Below the pieces are notes generated by a model. It searched no databases. It worked only from the letters and a program-made list of their open reading frames with translations, and was not told the DNA's origin. From assembly GCA_041635755.1 (NCBI GenBank), contig JBFKUL010000044.1, positions 1-15,555 of the forward strand: a stretch of 15,555 nucleotides of DNA. Direction: 5' to 3'. The stretch comes from JBFKUL01 sp041635755 (GTDB taxonomy: Bacteria > Pseudomonadota > Gammaproteobacteria > Burkholderiales > SG8-39). Made by a program: the position numbers and the translations under genes. Shown here piece by piece: positions 1 to 6,814 of this stretch. Every line of letters begins with the position of its first letter. Position 1 is the first letter of the stretch.

Positions 1-1410
1 CGGTTCGTGGCGCGCAAGTCCGCGTTTCCGCCGCTTGGCCTGCTCACCGTCGCGGCGATGCTGCCGCAGGACTGGGCGCTTCGCCTCGTCGACCTGAACG
101 TGCGCACGCTCGAGGACGCAGACCTGAAGTGGGCCGATACCGTGTTCCTGAGCGGCATGATCGTGCACAAGGCCTCCGCGCACGAGGTGGCGGCGCGCTG
201 CGCGCAGCTCGGCAAACCGGTCGTCGCGGGCGGGCCGCTGTTCACCACCGGGCACGCGGAGTTTCCCGAGATCGCGCATTTCGTGCTCGGGGAAGCCGAA
301 GGCGTGATCGGCCAGGTGATCGAGGACGCGCAGCGCGGCACTTTGCAGGCGATCTACCGTTCGGCGCAATGGCCGGACGTGCGCGCCACGCCGGTGCCGC
401 GCTGGGACCTGATCGAGCTTCGAGACTACGTCACGATGCCGGTGCAGTTCTCGCGCGGCTGCCCGTTCAATTGCGAATTCTGCGACATCGTGGTGATGAA
501 CGGACGCGTGCCGCGCACCAAGGATCCGTCGCAGGTAGTGCGCGAGCTCGAAGCGCTGCATCGACGCGGCTGGCGCGACATGGTGTTCATCGTCGACGAC
601 AATTTCATCGGCAACCGCAAGCGCGCCCGCGCCCTTCTGCGCGAGCTGATCGAGTGGCGCGCGCGCGTGCGCCCGTCCATGGGCTTCCTCACCGAGGCAT
701 CGGTCAATCTCGCCGACGATGCCGAGCTCTGCGAGCTCATGGCGCAGGCCGGCTTCAAGAAAGTGTTCCTCGGCATCGAAACGCCTTCGCCGGAGGGGCT
801 CGAGGAATGCAACAAGGGGCAGAACCGCAAACGCGACCTCGGCGAAGCGGTGCGCACCCTGCAGCGGGCCGGGCTGGAGGTGATGGGCGGCTTCATCGTC
901 GGCTTCGACAGCGACCCGCGCGACATCTTCCGGCGCCAGTTCGAGTTCATCCAGCAATCCGGTGTGGTCACCGCGATGGTGGGCCTGCTCTCGGCGCTGC
1001 CGCAAACGGCACTCTACCGGCGCCTCGCCGCCGAAGGCCGGATCCTCGCCGAGACCTGCGGCAACAACACCGATGCGGCGATCAATTTCGTCACCCGGCT
1101 GGAACCGCAGTTCCTGCTTTCAGGGTACCGGGACCTCATGCGCAGGCTCTATGAGCCGGCGAATTACTACCCTCGCATCCGCACCTTTCTACGCCATTAC
1201 CGGCCGCAAGGCCCACTGGGGCGTCTGTCCGTCGCGGACCTGAAGGCGTTCCTCAAGTCGCTCTGGGTGCTCGGCGTGCGGCATGGCGGACGCCGGCATT
1301 TTTGGGGCTTGCTCTGGACGACGCTGCTCGCGAGCCCGCGGAAATTCCGCGCCGCGATGGAACTGTCGATCCTCGGCCACCACTTCCGGCGCGTCGCAGC
1401 GGCGCTCTGA
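1..1410 (+). CDS. B12-binding radical SAM protein, DUF4070-like, 5' truncated by window
   Basis: The frame is open from base 1 to a TGA at 1408-1410, so the 5' end lies outside the window. The GTG at 7 is probably not the start, because the first visible residues (RFVARKSAFPPLGLLTVA) already match the inside of a cobalamin-binding domain. The domain continues through AGGPLFTTGH. The radical SAM [4Fe-4S] motif CPFNCEFC (C-x3-C-x2-C) is at about 460-483, followed by a TIM-barrel segment (VFIVDDNFIGN, FLGIETPSPEGLEECNKGQN) and a C-terminal helical region like DUF4070. Relatives include the hopanoid-modifying HpnP/HpnJ type, but the substrate cannot be told from sequence. It converges on the nir genes and is probably not functionally tied to them. 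Family confidence is high; substrate unknown. Confidence 0.85.
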   Translation, partial: RFVARKSAFPPLGLLTVAAMLPQDWALRLVDLNVRTLEDADLKWADTVFLSGMIVHKASAHEVAARCAQLGKPVVAGGPLFTTGHAEFPEIAHFVLGEAEGVIGQVIEDAQRGTLQAIYRSAQWPDVRATPVPRWDLIELRDYVTMPVQFSRGCPFNCEFCDIVVMNGRVPRTKDPSQVVRELEALHRRGWRDMVFIVDDNFIGNRKRARALLRELIEWRARVRPSMGFLTEASVNLADDAELCELMAQAGFKKVFLGIETPSPEGLEECNKGQNRKRDLGEAVRTLQRAGLEVMGGFIVGFDSDPRDIFRRQFEFIQQSGVVTAMVGLLSALPQTALYRRLAAEGRILAETCGNNTDAAINFVTRLEPQFLLSGYRDLMRRLYEPANYYPRIRTFLRHYRPQGPLGRLSVADLKAFLKSLWVLGVRHGGRRHFWGLLWTTLLASPRKFRAAMELSILGHHFRRVAAAL

Positions 1411-1431
1411 GCCGCCCGCACCGCGCCCCCC

Positions 1432-1460
1432 AAAAAAAAGCGCGGGCTCGTGGCCCGCGC
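1432..1460 (-). terminator. Rho-independent terminator of the nirS2-nirM operon
   Basis: Arms GCGCGGGC (1440-1447) and GCCCGCGC (1453-1460) form an 8-bp GC stem with a TCGTG loop. On the minus strand this is followed by eight T residues (A-run at 1432-1439). It lies 27 bases past the nirM stop and also 22 bases past the convergent radical SAM stop. On the plus strand the stem is followed only by CTTT, so it is mainly a minus-strand terminator. Confidence 0.88.
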
Positions 1461-1486
1461 CTTTGACTTGCATCGAGGGGACCCCC

Positions 1487-1798
1487 CTACATGGCGAGGA
1501 TCCAGTCGATCAGCTTCTTGTTGTCCGCGTCCGATAGCGCCGCGTTCGGCGGCATGGGCACCGGGCCCCAGACGCCGCTGCCGCCCTTCTTCACCTTCTC
1601 CATCATCTTGGCGTCGGCGCCGGCCTGGCCTTTGTACTTCTTGGCGATGTCCTTGTAGGACGGGCCGACCAGCTTTTTGTCGATGGCGTGGCAGGCGAGG
1701 CAGTTGTGCTTCTTCGCCAGCGCGTCGTCGGCCTGCGCCGCGGGCGCGGCGAGCAGGCCCGCCGCCACCAGCGCCGAGAACAAAACGTGTTTCCTCAT
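1487..1798 (-). CDS. nirM: Cytochrome c551/c8-type periplasmic electron carrier (NirM-like)
   Basis: A 103-residue class I monoheme cytochrome c that would donate electrons to cytochrome cd1 in the periplasm. Residues 1-23 form a Sec signal peptide ending AAQA. The heme c site CLACH is at residues 33-37, and the distal ligand Met82 sits in PVPMPPN, typical of the c8/c551 fold; mature size (about 80 residues) fits Pseudomonas NirM. An AAGGAG Shine-Dalgarno lies 8 bases before the ATG. It starts 16 bases after the stop of nirS copy 2 and is followed by a strong terminator, so the two form a dicistronic unit as in classical nirS-nirM clusters. Confidence is high for the class; the physiological partner is inferred from position. 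Confidence 0.9.
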   Translation of the reverse strand: MRKHVLFSALVAAGLLAAPAAQADDALAKKHNCLACHAIDKKLVGPSYKDIAKKYKGQAGADAKMMEKVKKGGSGVWGPVPMPPNAALSDADNKKLIDWILAM

Positions 1799-1814
1799 CG
1801 ATTGCGCTCCTTCT

Positions 1815-3539
1815 CTAGTAGATGTCGTGCTGCGTATTGTAAACGTTGAAGTGCCCGGTCGGGGTGATCAGCTTCGGATCCTTGATCACGGTCTTCAGCT
1901 TGCGGGTCTTGTCGTCGACCACCACCAGCGCGGAATCCTGGTTCTTCGCGCTCCACACCGAGAACCACACCTCGTTGCCCGCCTTGTTGTACTCGGGCTG
2001 CACGATGCGCTTGGCGCCCTCGCCGAGATTCGCCCACTCGGCGATCGGCAGCACCACCGCCGGCTTGTCGAGGTTGTTGATGTCGAACACCGCGATCGAT
2101 TGCGCGATCTTCGGATCCGGGTTGAGGGGCGTATCGACCCACAGGTTCTTCGACTTCGGGTGGGTCTTGATAAAGAGGTTGCCGCCGCCCTGGCCGTCGA
2201 GGTACTGCACCACCTTCCAGGCGTACTGCTTGTGCTTTACCGGGTCGGTGCCGATGAGCGCGACCTTCTCGCTCCCGAGGTGCCCCGTGGCCCACACCGG
2301 TCCATATTTCGGGTGCACGAAGTTCGCGCCGCGCCCCGGGTGCGGGATCTTGTCGACGTCGATCAGCTTGACGAGCTTGCCGACCTTGGCGTCAACCACG
2401 GCGATCTTGTTCGACTGGTTGGCCGCGACCAGAAAGTAGCGCTTGGTCGAGTCCCAGCCGCCGTCGTGCAGGAAGCGCGCCGCCCCGATCTCGGTCACGG
2501 TGAGGTTGTTGATGTCCTCGTAGTTGACCAGAAGGATCTTGCCGGTTTCCTTGACGTTGACGACGAACTCAGGCTTGAAATGGGAAGCGACGATCGCCGC
2601 CACGCGCGGCTCGGGGTGGAAGTCCTGCGTGTCCACTGTCATGCCTCGAGTTGCTTGGATCTTGAGCGGCTCGAGCGTGTCGCCCTTCATGATGGTGTAC
2701 TGCGGCGGCCAGTACGAGCCCGCCAGCGCGAACTTGTCCTCGTAGCCCTTGTACTTCGAGGTGTCGACCGAGCGCGCCTCGAGCCCGATGCGCACTTCGG
2801 CGACGTTGTCGGGCTTCGCCATCCACAGGTCGATCAGGTTGATCTTGGCGTCGCGCCCAATGACGTAAAGATAGCGTCCGGAGGCCGACAGGCGCGAGAT
2901 GTGCACCGCGTAGCCGGTCTTGACGATGTTGATGATCTTCTTGGTGTCGCCGTCAATCAGCGCCACCTCGCCGGTATCGCGCAGCGTGGTTGAGAAGATG
3001 TTGTCAATGTTGTACTGGTTCATCTTCTTCTTCGGGCGCTTCTCTGGCGGCACGATGACCTTCCAGGTGTTCTTCATGTCGGCCATGCCCCACTCGGGCG
3101 GGGTCGGCGGCGTCTGCTGCACGTAGCGCGCCATCAGGTCGACTTCCGCGTCGGACATGTCGCCCGAGGTGCCCCAGTTCGGCATGCCCGCGGGCGAGCC
3201 GTACTTGATGAATACCTTGAGGTACTCCGTGCCCTTCGGCAGCGTGATGTCGGGCGTGAGAGGCTTGCCGGTGGCGCCCTTCCTGAGCACCCCGTGGCAT
3301 CCCGCGCAGCGCTCGAAGTAGAGCCGGCGCGCGGTATCGAACTCCGCCTTGCTCATCGGCGGCGCCTTCGGATTCACGTCCTGGTGCATATCCTGCGATG
3401 CGAGCGGCGAGCCACCCGCCTGGTAGCGGATCTCGGGTTGCGTAACCGGATGCTTGTCTGCCTGCGCGTGCACGCCGCCACCCGGCAGCGCGAACAGCGC
3501 GGCGAGCGCGACCGAGTGGGTGAATTGCCTGGTGTTCAT
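1815..3539 (-). CDS. nirS: Cytochrome cd1 nitrite reductase, copy 2 (Pseudomonas-like form)
   Basis: A 574-residue periplasmic NO-forming nitrite reductase. The signal peptide is residues 1-26. The cytochrome c domain carries CAGCH at 78-82 with candidate distal Met119 (AGMPNWG). The eight-bladed d1 propeller has the proximal ligand His213 (TGYAVHISR) and catalytic pair His358 (FLHDGGWD) and His400 (PHPGRGANF), spaced 42 residues apart as in the Pseudomonas enzyme. The C-terminus QHDIY is typical. It keeps the N-terminal arm with Tyr39 (EIRYQAGG), equivalent to the Paracoccus Tyr25 or Pseudomonas Tyr10 that contacts heme d1. The AAGGAG ribosome site supports this ATG. A TTGAT-N4-ATCAA box and TAGAAT -10 lie upstream. 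NirN and NirF were considered, but full-length NirS identity and both active-site histidines argue for NirS. Confidence 0.96.
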   Translation of the reverse strand: MNTRQFTHSVALAALFALPGGGVHAQADKHPVTQPEIRYQAGGSPLASQDMHQDVNPKAPPMSKAEFDTARRLYFERCAGCHGVLRKGATGKPLTPDITLPKGTEYLKVFIKYGSPAGMPNWGTSGDMSDAEVDLMARYVQQTPPTPPEWGMADMKNTWKVIVPPEKRPKKKMNQYNIDNIFSTTLRDTGEVALIDGDTKKIINIVKTGYAVHISRLSASGRYLYVIGRDAKINLIDLWMAKPDNVAEVRIGLEARSVDTSKYKGYEDKFALAGSYWPPQYTIMKGDTLEPLKIQATRGMTVDTQDFHPEPRVAAIVASHFKPEFVVNVKETGKILLVNYEDINNLTVTEIGAARFLHDGGWDSTKRYFLVAANQSNKIAVVDAKVGKLVKLIDVDKIPHPGRGANFVHPKYGPVWATGHLGSEKVALIGTDPVKHKQYAWKVVQYLDGQGGGNLFIKTHPKSKNLWVDTPLNPDPKIAQSIAVFDINNLDKPAVVLPIAEWANLGEGAKRIVQPEYNKAGNEVWFSVWSAKNQDSALVVVDDKTRKLKTVIKDPKLITPTGHFNVYNTQHDIY

Positions 3540-3594
3540 GCCTTGTCTCCTTGTCGCAGAAATCGACGACCCTTCACCGGGCCCATGCCGTCGA

Positions 3595-3636
3595 ATTCTA
3601 AGTATTGCGTCCTGGTGCGATTTTGATATGAATCAA
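3595..3636 (-). promoter_or_regulatory. FNR/DNR-class promoter of nirS copy 2
   Basis: A perfect palindrome TTGAT-ATGA-ATCAA occupies 3623-3636. A -10 hexamer TAGAAT (minus strand, 3595-3600) is centred 32 bp downstream of the box centre, which puts the predicted transcript start near 3588 and the box at about -41.5. That is the class II arrangement for FNR/ANR/DNR activators. The sequence cannot distinguish an oxygen sensor (FNR/ANR) from an NO sensor (DNR/NnrR), since both read this motif. Confidence 0.85.
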
Positions 3637-3723
3637 GTTCACGGCTAGCGCCGCCGACGCCGTCTCTTCGCGAGCCGTCGCGGGGGGCGCGGCGCGCGGG
3701 CGCCAGATCACGCGGGTGCTGGC

Positions 3724-4068
3724 CTAGGGCGTGACAATCACCACGCCCTTCATCTCGGGATGCGGTCCGCACGCGTAGGGAAAGGTGCCCGCCTTTTCGA
3801 ACTTGCGCTCGTAGCTCTCCCCCGGAAAGAACCGCTCGGACTCGAAGCCGCCCTCGGGACCGAGCCAGATCACCGAATGGCTGGTGCGCTTCTCGCCGTT
3901 CACCCAGCGCACCGTAGTGCCGGCCTTTACCGTAAGCTCGGCCGGCTGGTACTTGTAGTCGTCGACCAGTACTTCGACGGTCTGCGAGGCGTGCGCGTAC
4001 GGCCCGAGCGCGAGCACCAGTCCCGCGAAGGCCGCGGCGACGCAGCGCCGGATCGTTCGCACCTGCAT
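3724..4068 (-). CDS. Amicyanin/plastocyanin-like blue copper protein
   Basis: A 114-residue exported cupredoxin. From the ATG at 4068 it has a canonical signal peptide (residues 1-28, RTIRR then a hydrophobic stretch ending AHAS). Type 1 copper ligands are His64 (TSHSV), Cys100, His103 and Met106 in CGPHPEM. The C-x2-H-x2-M spacing is that of amicyanin, not the C-x2-H-x4-M of plastocyanin or pseudoazurin. A GTG at 4086, one base after the upstream stop, is an alternative start adding six residues; neither start has a strong ribosome site, so translation may be coupled to the multiheme gene. Copper proteins of this size can replace cytochrome c551 as donor to NirS or downstream reductases, and that role is inferred here from operon position after nirS copy 1. 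Confidence 0.88.
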   Translation of the reverse strand: MQVRTIRRCVAAAFAGLVLALGPYAHASQTVEVLVDDYKYQPAELTVKAGTTVRWVNGEKRTSHSVIWLGPEGGFESERFFPGESYERKFEKAGTFPYACGPHPEMKGVVIVTP

Positions 4069-4087
4069 CGGGTTCGCGCCCCGCACG

Positions 4088-4957
4088 CTAGGGCTTCGCC
4101 GCCGTTACATCGCCCTTCTTGTCGATGCCGAGCGTATGGCCGAGCGACACGTGGTGGTAGCGGCCGTCGCTGTAATCGTCGTGGATCGCGAAGCCGAAGT
4201 TGTACGTCTTGCCCGGGGCGAGCACGATGTCGCCCTCGCCGCCGCCCGCGAGCAGGCGCACGAAGGTCACGCTCCAGATGCCGGCGTCGTTCTTTGCTTC
4301 GACCGAAACGAGACCCTTGCCGCCCTCCATCACGCGCCTGTCGGCGACGTATCCGTCGGCCGGCTTGCCATGGCTCTTCCACTGCAGCAGATCGTAGAAC
4401 TTGCCGGTCGCGAGGCTGCCGTCCTTGACGTACTTGGTCTTCCTGTCGTCCTTGGCGCCGGGCATGGTGCGTGAATCCTGGTGGCAGCTCGCCCAGCAGC
4501 CGCTGAGATCGGCGAACTCGACCTTGTTGTCGTCGAGCATGAACGCAAGCTTCACCGGATTCTCGGGGTCCATCTTCCTGCCTCCGCCCGCGGGTTGCTT
4601 CCAGCTGAAGCGCAGGTAGAGGTTCGTTCCGTCGTGGGCCGCCTGCACCGCCACGGCAATCGACGGCGGCTTGCCCTTCTGCGGGTTGGGCTCGATCTTC
4701 TGGCCGGTCACCATCTTCACGCTCATGTCGGCGGCTTCGTCGTCGTGGCAGCTGGCACAGGTCTCGCCGCGCTTGATGCCGCGCACGCCGCCGTGCTCGG
4801 TGCCCTTCATGATCCACTCCATGGGCGACACGCCGGGGTAGATCGCGGTGATCGTCTTTACCGGCACCTTGCTCCAGTCCGGTGGCGCCGCGAGCGCCCC
4901 GCCGGCCGCGACCGCAAGCGCGGCCGCCGAAGCGATGATCAGTGGCCTGCTATGCAT
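4088..4957 (-). CDS. Periplasmic multiheme cytochrome c, ethylbenzene-dehydrogenase-like (EB_dh) domain
   Basis: A 289-residue exported protein. The ATG at 4957 is preferred because GGAG lies six bases upstream and a signal peptide (residues 1-24) follows at once; an ATG at 4975 is possible. A canonical heme c site CASCH is at residues 67-71. A second site, CWASCH at 154-159, has three residues between the cysteines (C-x3-C-H). The C-terminal part (FGFAIHDDYSDGRYHHVSLG) resembles the heme-binding EB_dh/cytochrome c-552 family. It sits between nirS copy 1 (67 bases upstream) and the cupredoxin in one strand-wise run. It could be an electron carrier or a heme/NO-related sensor protein; the role is unproven. 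The family call is fairly secure, while the number of hemes bound (one or two c-type, perhaps one b-type) is not. Confidence 0.8.
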   Translation of the reverse strand: MHSRPLIIASAAALAVAAGGALAAPPDWSKVPVKTITAIYPGVSPMEWIMKGTEHGGVRGIKRGETCASCHDDEAADMSVKMVTGQKIEPNPQKGKPPSIAVAVQAAHDGTNLYLRFSWKQPAGGGRKMDPENPVKLAFMLDDNKVEFADLSGCWASCHQDSRTMPGAKDDRKTKYVKDGSLATGKFYDLLQWKSHGKPADGYVADRRVMEGGKGLVSVEAKNDAGIWSVTFVRLLAGGGEGDIVLAPGKTYNFGFAIHDDYSDGRYHHVSLGHTLGIDKKGDVTAAKP

Positions 4958-5024
4958 TGGAAGCTCCGTGTCCATTCGTCCGGTGTTGCGGCGGGAACGC
5001 TTGCGCGCCCCCGCCGCTACCGGA

Positions 5025-6704
5025 TCAATAGATGTCGTGCTGCGTGTTCCAAACGTTGAACTTGCCGGTCGGGGTGATCATCTTCGGATCGGTAATGACC
5101 TTCTTGACCTTCAGCGTCTTGTCGTCATAGACGACGATGGCCGACTGATCGGTCTTGCCGCCCCACAACGAGATCCAGACTTCGTCGCCTTTCTCGTTGT
5201 ACTCCTGGTGCACCGCGCGGCGGATCGCCTTGGTCACCGGCAGGCCCGAGTCCTTCGCCACGTCGATCCTCACCGGCGGCTTGGACAGGTCCTTGAGGTC
5301 GAAGACGTAGTTCGCTTCCGCGAGCTCGCGCTCCGGGTGCTGCGGCAGATCGACCCACAGCCTGGTGGACTTCGGATGCGTCTTGACGAACAGGTTGCCG
5401 GCGCCCGGCACCTTGAGCTCCTCGACCACCTTCCAGTTGTACTGCTTGTACTTGGCGTGCTCCTTTTTGTCCGAAGGCGTGCTGATCAGCGTCACTACCG
5501 CGTCGCCCAGGTGTCCGGTCGCCCAGACCGGGCCATACTTCGGATGCATGAAGTTCGCGCCGCGTCCCGGGTGCGGAATCTTCTTGGTGTCGATCAACGC
5601 CGCCAGCTTGCCGGTCTTGGTGTCCACCGCCGCGATCTTGTGCGAGGCGTTCGCCGCCACCAGGAAGTAACGCTTGGAGGCGTCCCAGCCGCCGTCGTGC
5701 AGGAATTTGGCCGACTCGATGGTGGTCGTCTTCAGGTTCTTGATGTCGGAGTAGTCCACCAGCAGGATCTGCCCGGTCTCCTTGATGTTGACCACCCACT
5801 CGGGCTTGATCTCCGAGGACACGATCGAGGCCACGCGCGGCTCGGGATGGTATTCCCCGTCGACGGTCATGCCGCGAGTGCCGACAATCTTGAGCGGCTT
5901 CAACGTGATGCCGTCCATGATCGCGTACTGCGGCGGCCAATAGGACCCACCGATCAGGTACTTGTCCTCGAAACCCTTGAACTTGGAGGTGTCCACTGAA
6001 CGTGCGTCGTAGCCGATCTTGACCGTGGCGACGGTTTTGGGCGGGCTCATGTACAAGTCAATCAGGTTCACCAGGCCGTCGCGGCCCACCGTGTACACGT
6101 AGCGGCCCGACTTGGAGAGCCGCGAGATGTGCACGGCGTAGCCGGTCTTGAGAATGGTCCAGATCTCTTTCGTGTCACCGTCGATCAGCGCGACTTCGCC
6201 CGAGTCGCGCAGGGTCACCGAGAACACGTTTTTCATGTTCACCTTGTGTTGCGGCTTGGTCGGGCGGTCCTTGACCGGGATGATCTCCTTCCAGGAGGCC
6301 ATCATGTCCTTCATGCTGAACTCGGGGGGAACATCCGGCGTGTGCTGGATGTAGCGCGCGAGGGCGTTGACTTCCTCCTTGGTCAGGATGTCGTCGAAGT
6401 TGACCATGCCGCCTTCGGTGCCGAAGGCGATGATCTTCTCAAGGCGGTTGGTGCCGAGCTTGAGCATGCCGCCTTCCTGCACCGTGCCGTCCGGAAGGGT
6501 CTTCGACCACATCGGCTCGAGGTTCTTGCCCGTAGCGCCCTTGCGCAGCACGCCGTGGCAGCCGGCGCAGCGCTCGAAGTAGACCCTCTTGGCCAGCTCC
6601 TTCTCTTCCTTGGTCATTTCCGGCGCCTGCGGCTGCGCGTAGGCCGTCGAGATGGCGAGCGGCAGCAGCGCGAGCCCAAGCGCCCAGCGAAGTTTGCTTC
6701 TCAT
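5025..6704 (-). CDS. nirS: Cytochrome cd1 nitrite reductase, copy 1 (divergent short-arm form)
   Basis: A 559-residue periplasmic nitrite reductase. The start at 6704 has a GAGGAG ribosome site and a signal peptide ending near residue 23 (AYAQ); the upstream in-frame ATG at 6818 would run through the promoter and is rejected. The heme c site CAGCH is at 46-50. Proximal d1 ligand His192 (TGYAVHISR) and catalytic His336 and His378 are all present, again 42 apart. Two differences from copy 2 stand out: the N-terminal arm carrying the d1-contacting tyrosine is missing, and the c-domain loop between CH and the likely distal Met100 is 13 residues longer (PDGTVQEGGMLKLGTNRLEK). This matches a remembered betaproteobacterial NirS form. 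It heads a probable operon with the multiheme cytochrome and the cupredoxin. Expected to be active. Confidence 0.95.
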   Translation of the reverse strand: MRSKLRWALGLALLPLAISTAYAQPQAPEMTKEEKELAKRVYFERCAGCHGVLRKGATGKNLEPMWSKTLPDGTVQEGGMLKLGTNRLEKIIAFGTEGGMVNFDDILTKEEVNALARYIQHTPDVPPEFSMKDMMASWKEIIPVKDRPTKPQHKVNMKNVFSVTLRDSGEVALIDGDTKEIWTILKTGYAVHISRLSKSGRYVYTVGRDGLVNLIDLYMSPPKTVATVKIGYDARSVDTSKFKGFEDKYLIGGSYWPPQYAIMDGITLKPLKIVGTRGMTVDGEYHPEPRVASIVSSEIKPEWVVNIKETGQILLVDYSDIKNLKTTTIESAKFLHDGGWDASKRYFLVAANASHKIAAVDTKTGKLAALIDTKKIPHPGRGANFMHPKYGPVWATGHLGDAVVTLISTPSDKKEHAKYKQYNWKVVEELKVPGAGNLFVKTHPKSTRLWVDLPQHPERELAEANYVFDLKDLSKPPVRIDVAKDSGLPVTKAIRRAVHQEYNEKGDEVWISLWGGKTDQSAIVVYDDKTLKVKKVITDPKMITPTGKFNVWNTQHDIY

Positions 6705-6722
6705 GGTGCGGCTCCTCTTCAA

Positions 6723-6743
6723 GGTGACGATTTCATCGTCACC
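6723..6743 (-). repeat. Perfect 9-bp inverted repeat in the nirS copy 1 leader
   Basis: GGTGACGAT and ATCGTCACC flank TTC exactly, at 6723-6731 and 6735-6743. The element lies between the predicted start of transcription (about 6737) and the ribosome site (about 6710). It could be a protein operator or an RNA hairpin overlapping the 5' end of the message. No such element was seen before nirS copy 2. Confidence 0.75.
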
Positions 6744-6785
6744 ACGATGCGCGCGCGCGCGCGAGCTCTCTTTGATGGGAATCAA
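6744..6785 (-). promoter_or_regulatory. FNR/DNR-class promoter of nirS copy 1
   Basis: A perfect TTGAT-GGGA-ATCAA box lies at 6772-6785. The hexamer 32 bp downstream of its centre is CATCGT (minus strand, 6744-6749), a weak -10 that keeps only A2, T3 and T6. The spacer is an alternating GC tract (6749-6763). A weak -10 with a perfect activator box suggests strong activator dependence, which is inference. Confidence 0.75.
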
Positions 6786-6811
6786 GAAAACAGCGCCCCA
6801 AAGGAACGCTG
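6786..6811 (-). terminator. Possible weak terminator after the DUF2249 gene
   Basis: On the minus strand CAGCG and CGCTG (6807-6811 and 6791-6795) form a short stem around an 11-base loop, followed by TTTTC. It starts four bases past the DUF2249 stop and ends against the nirS copy 1 activator box. The stem is only five pairs, so read-through into nirS copy 1 is possible. Confidence 0.35.
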
Positions 6812-6814
6812 CGA

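Noticed and set aside
1677..2993. Plus-strand open frame (438 codons) across nirM and nirS copy 2, and a similar one at 4848-5999 across nirS copy 1
   Set aside because: Both are antisense shadows of cytochrome cd1 genes and resemble each other only because the nirS copies are homologous.
1815..3539. Reading the second cd1 gene as nirN (d1 maturation) instead of nirS
   Set aside because: It keeps both catalytic histidines, the N-terminal arm and near-continuous similarity to Pseudomonas NirS; length also fits NirS better.
3637..3723. GC-rich stretch after the cupredoxin as a terminator
   Set aside because: I could not find a clean stem followed by a T-run on the minus strand.
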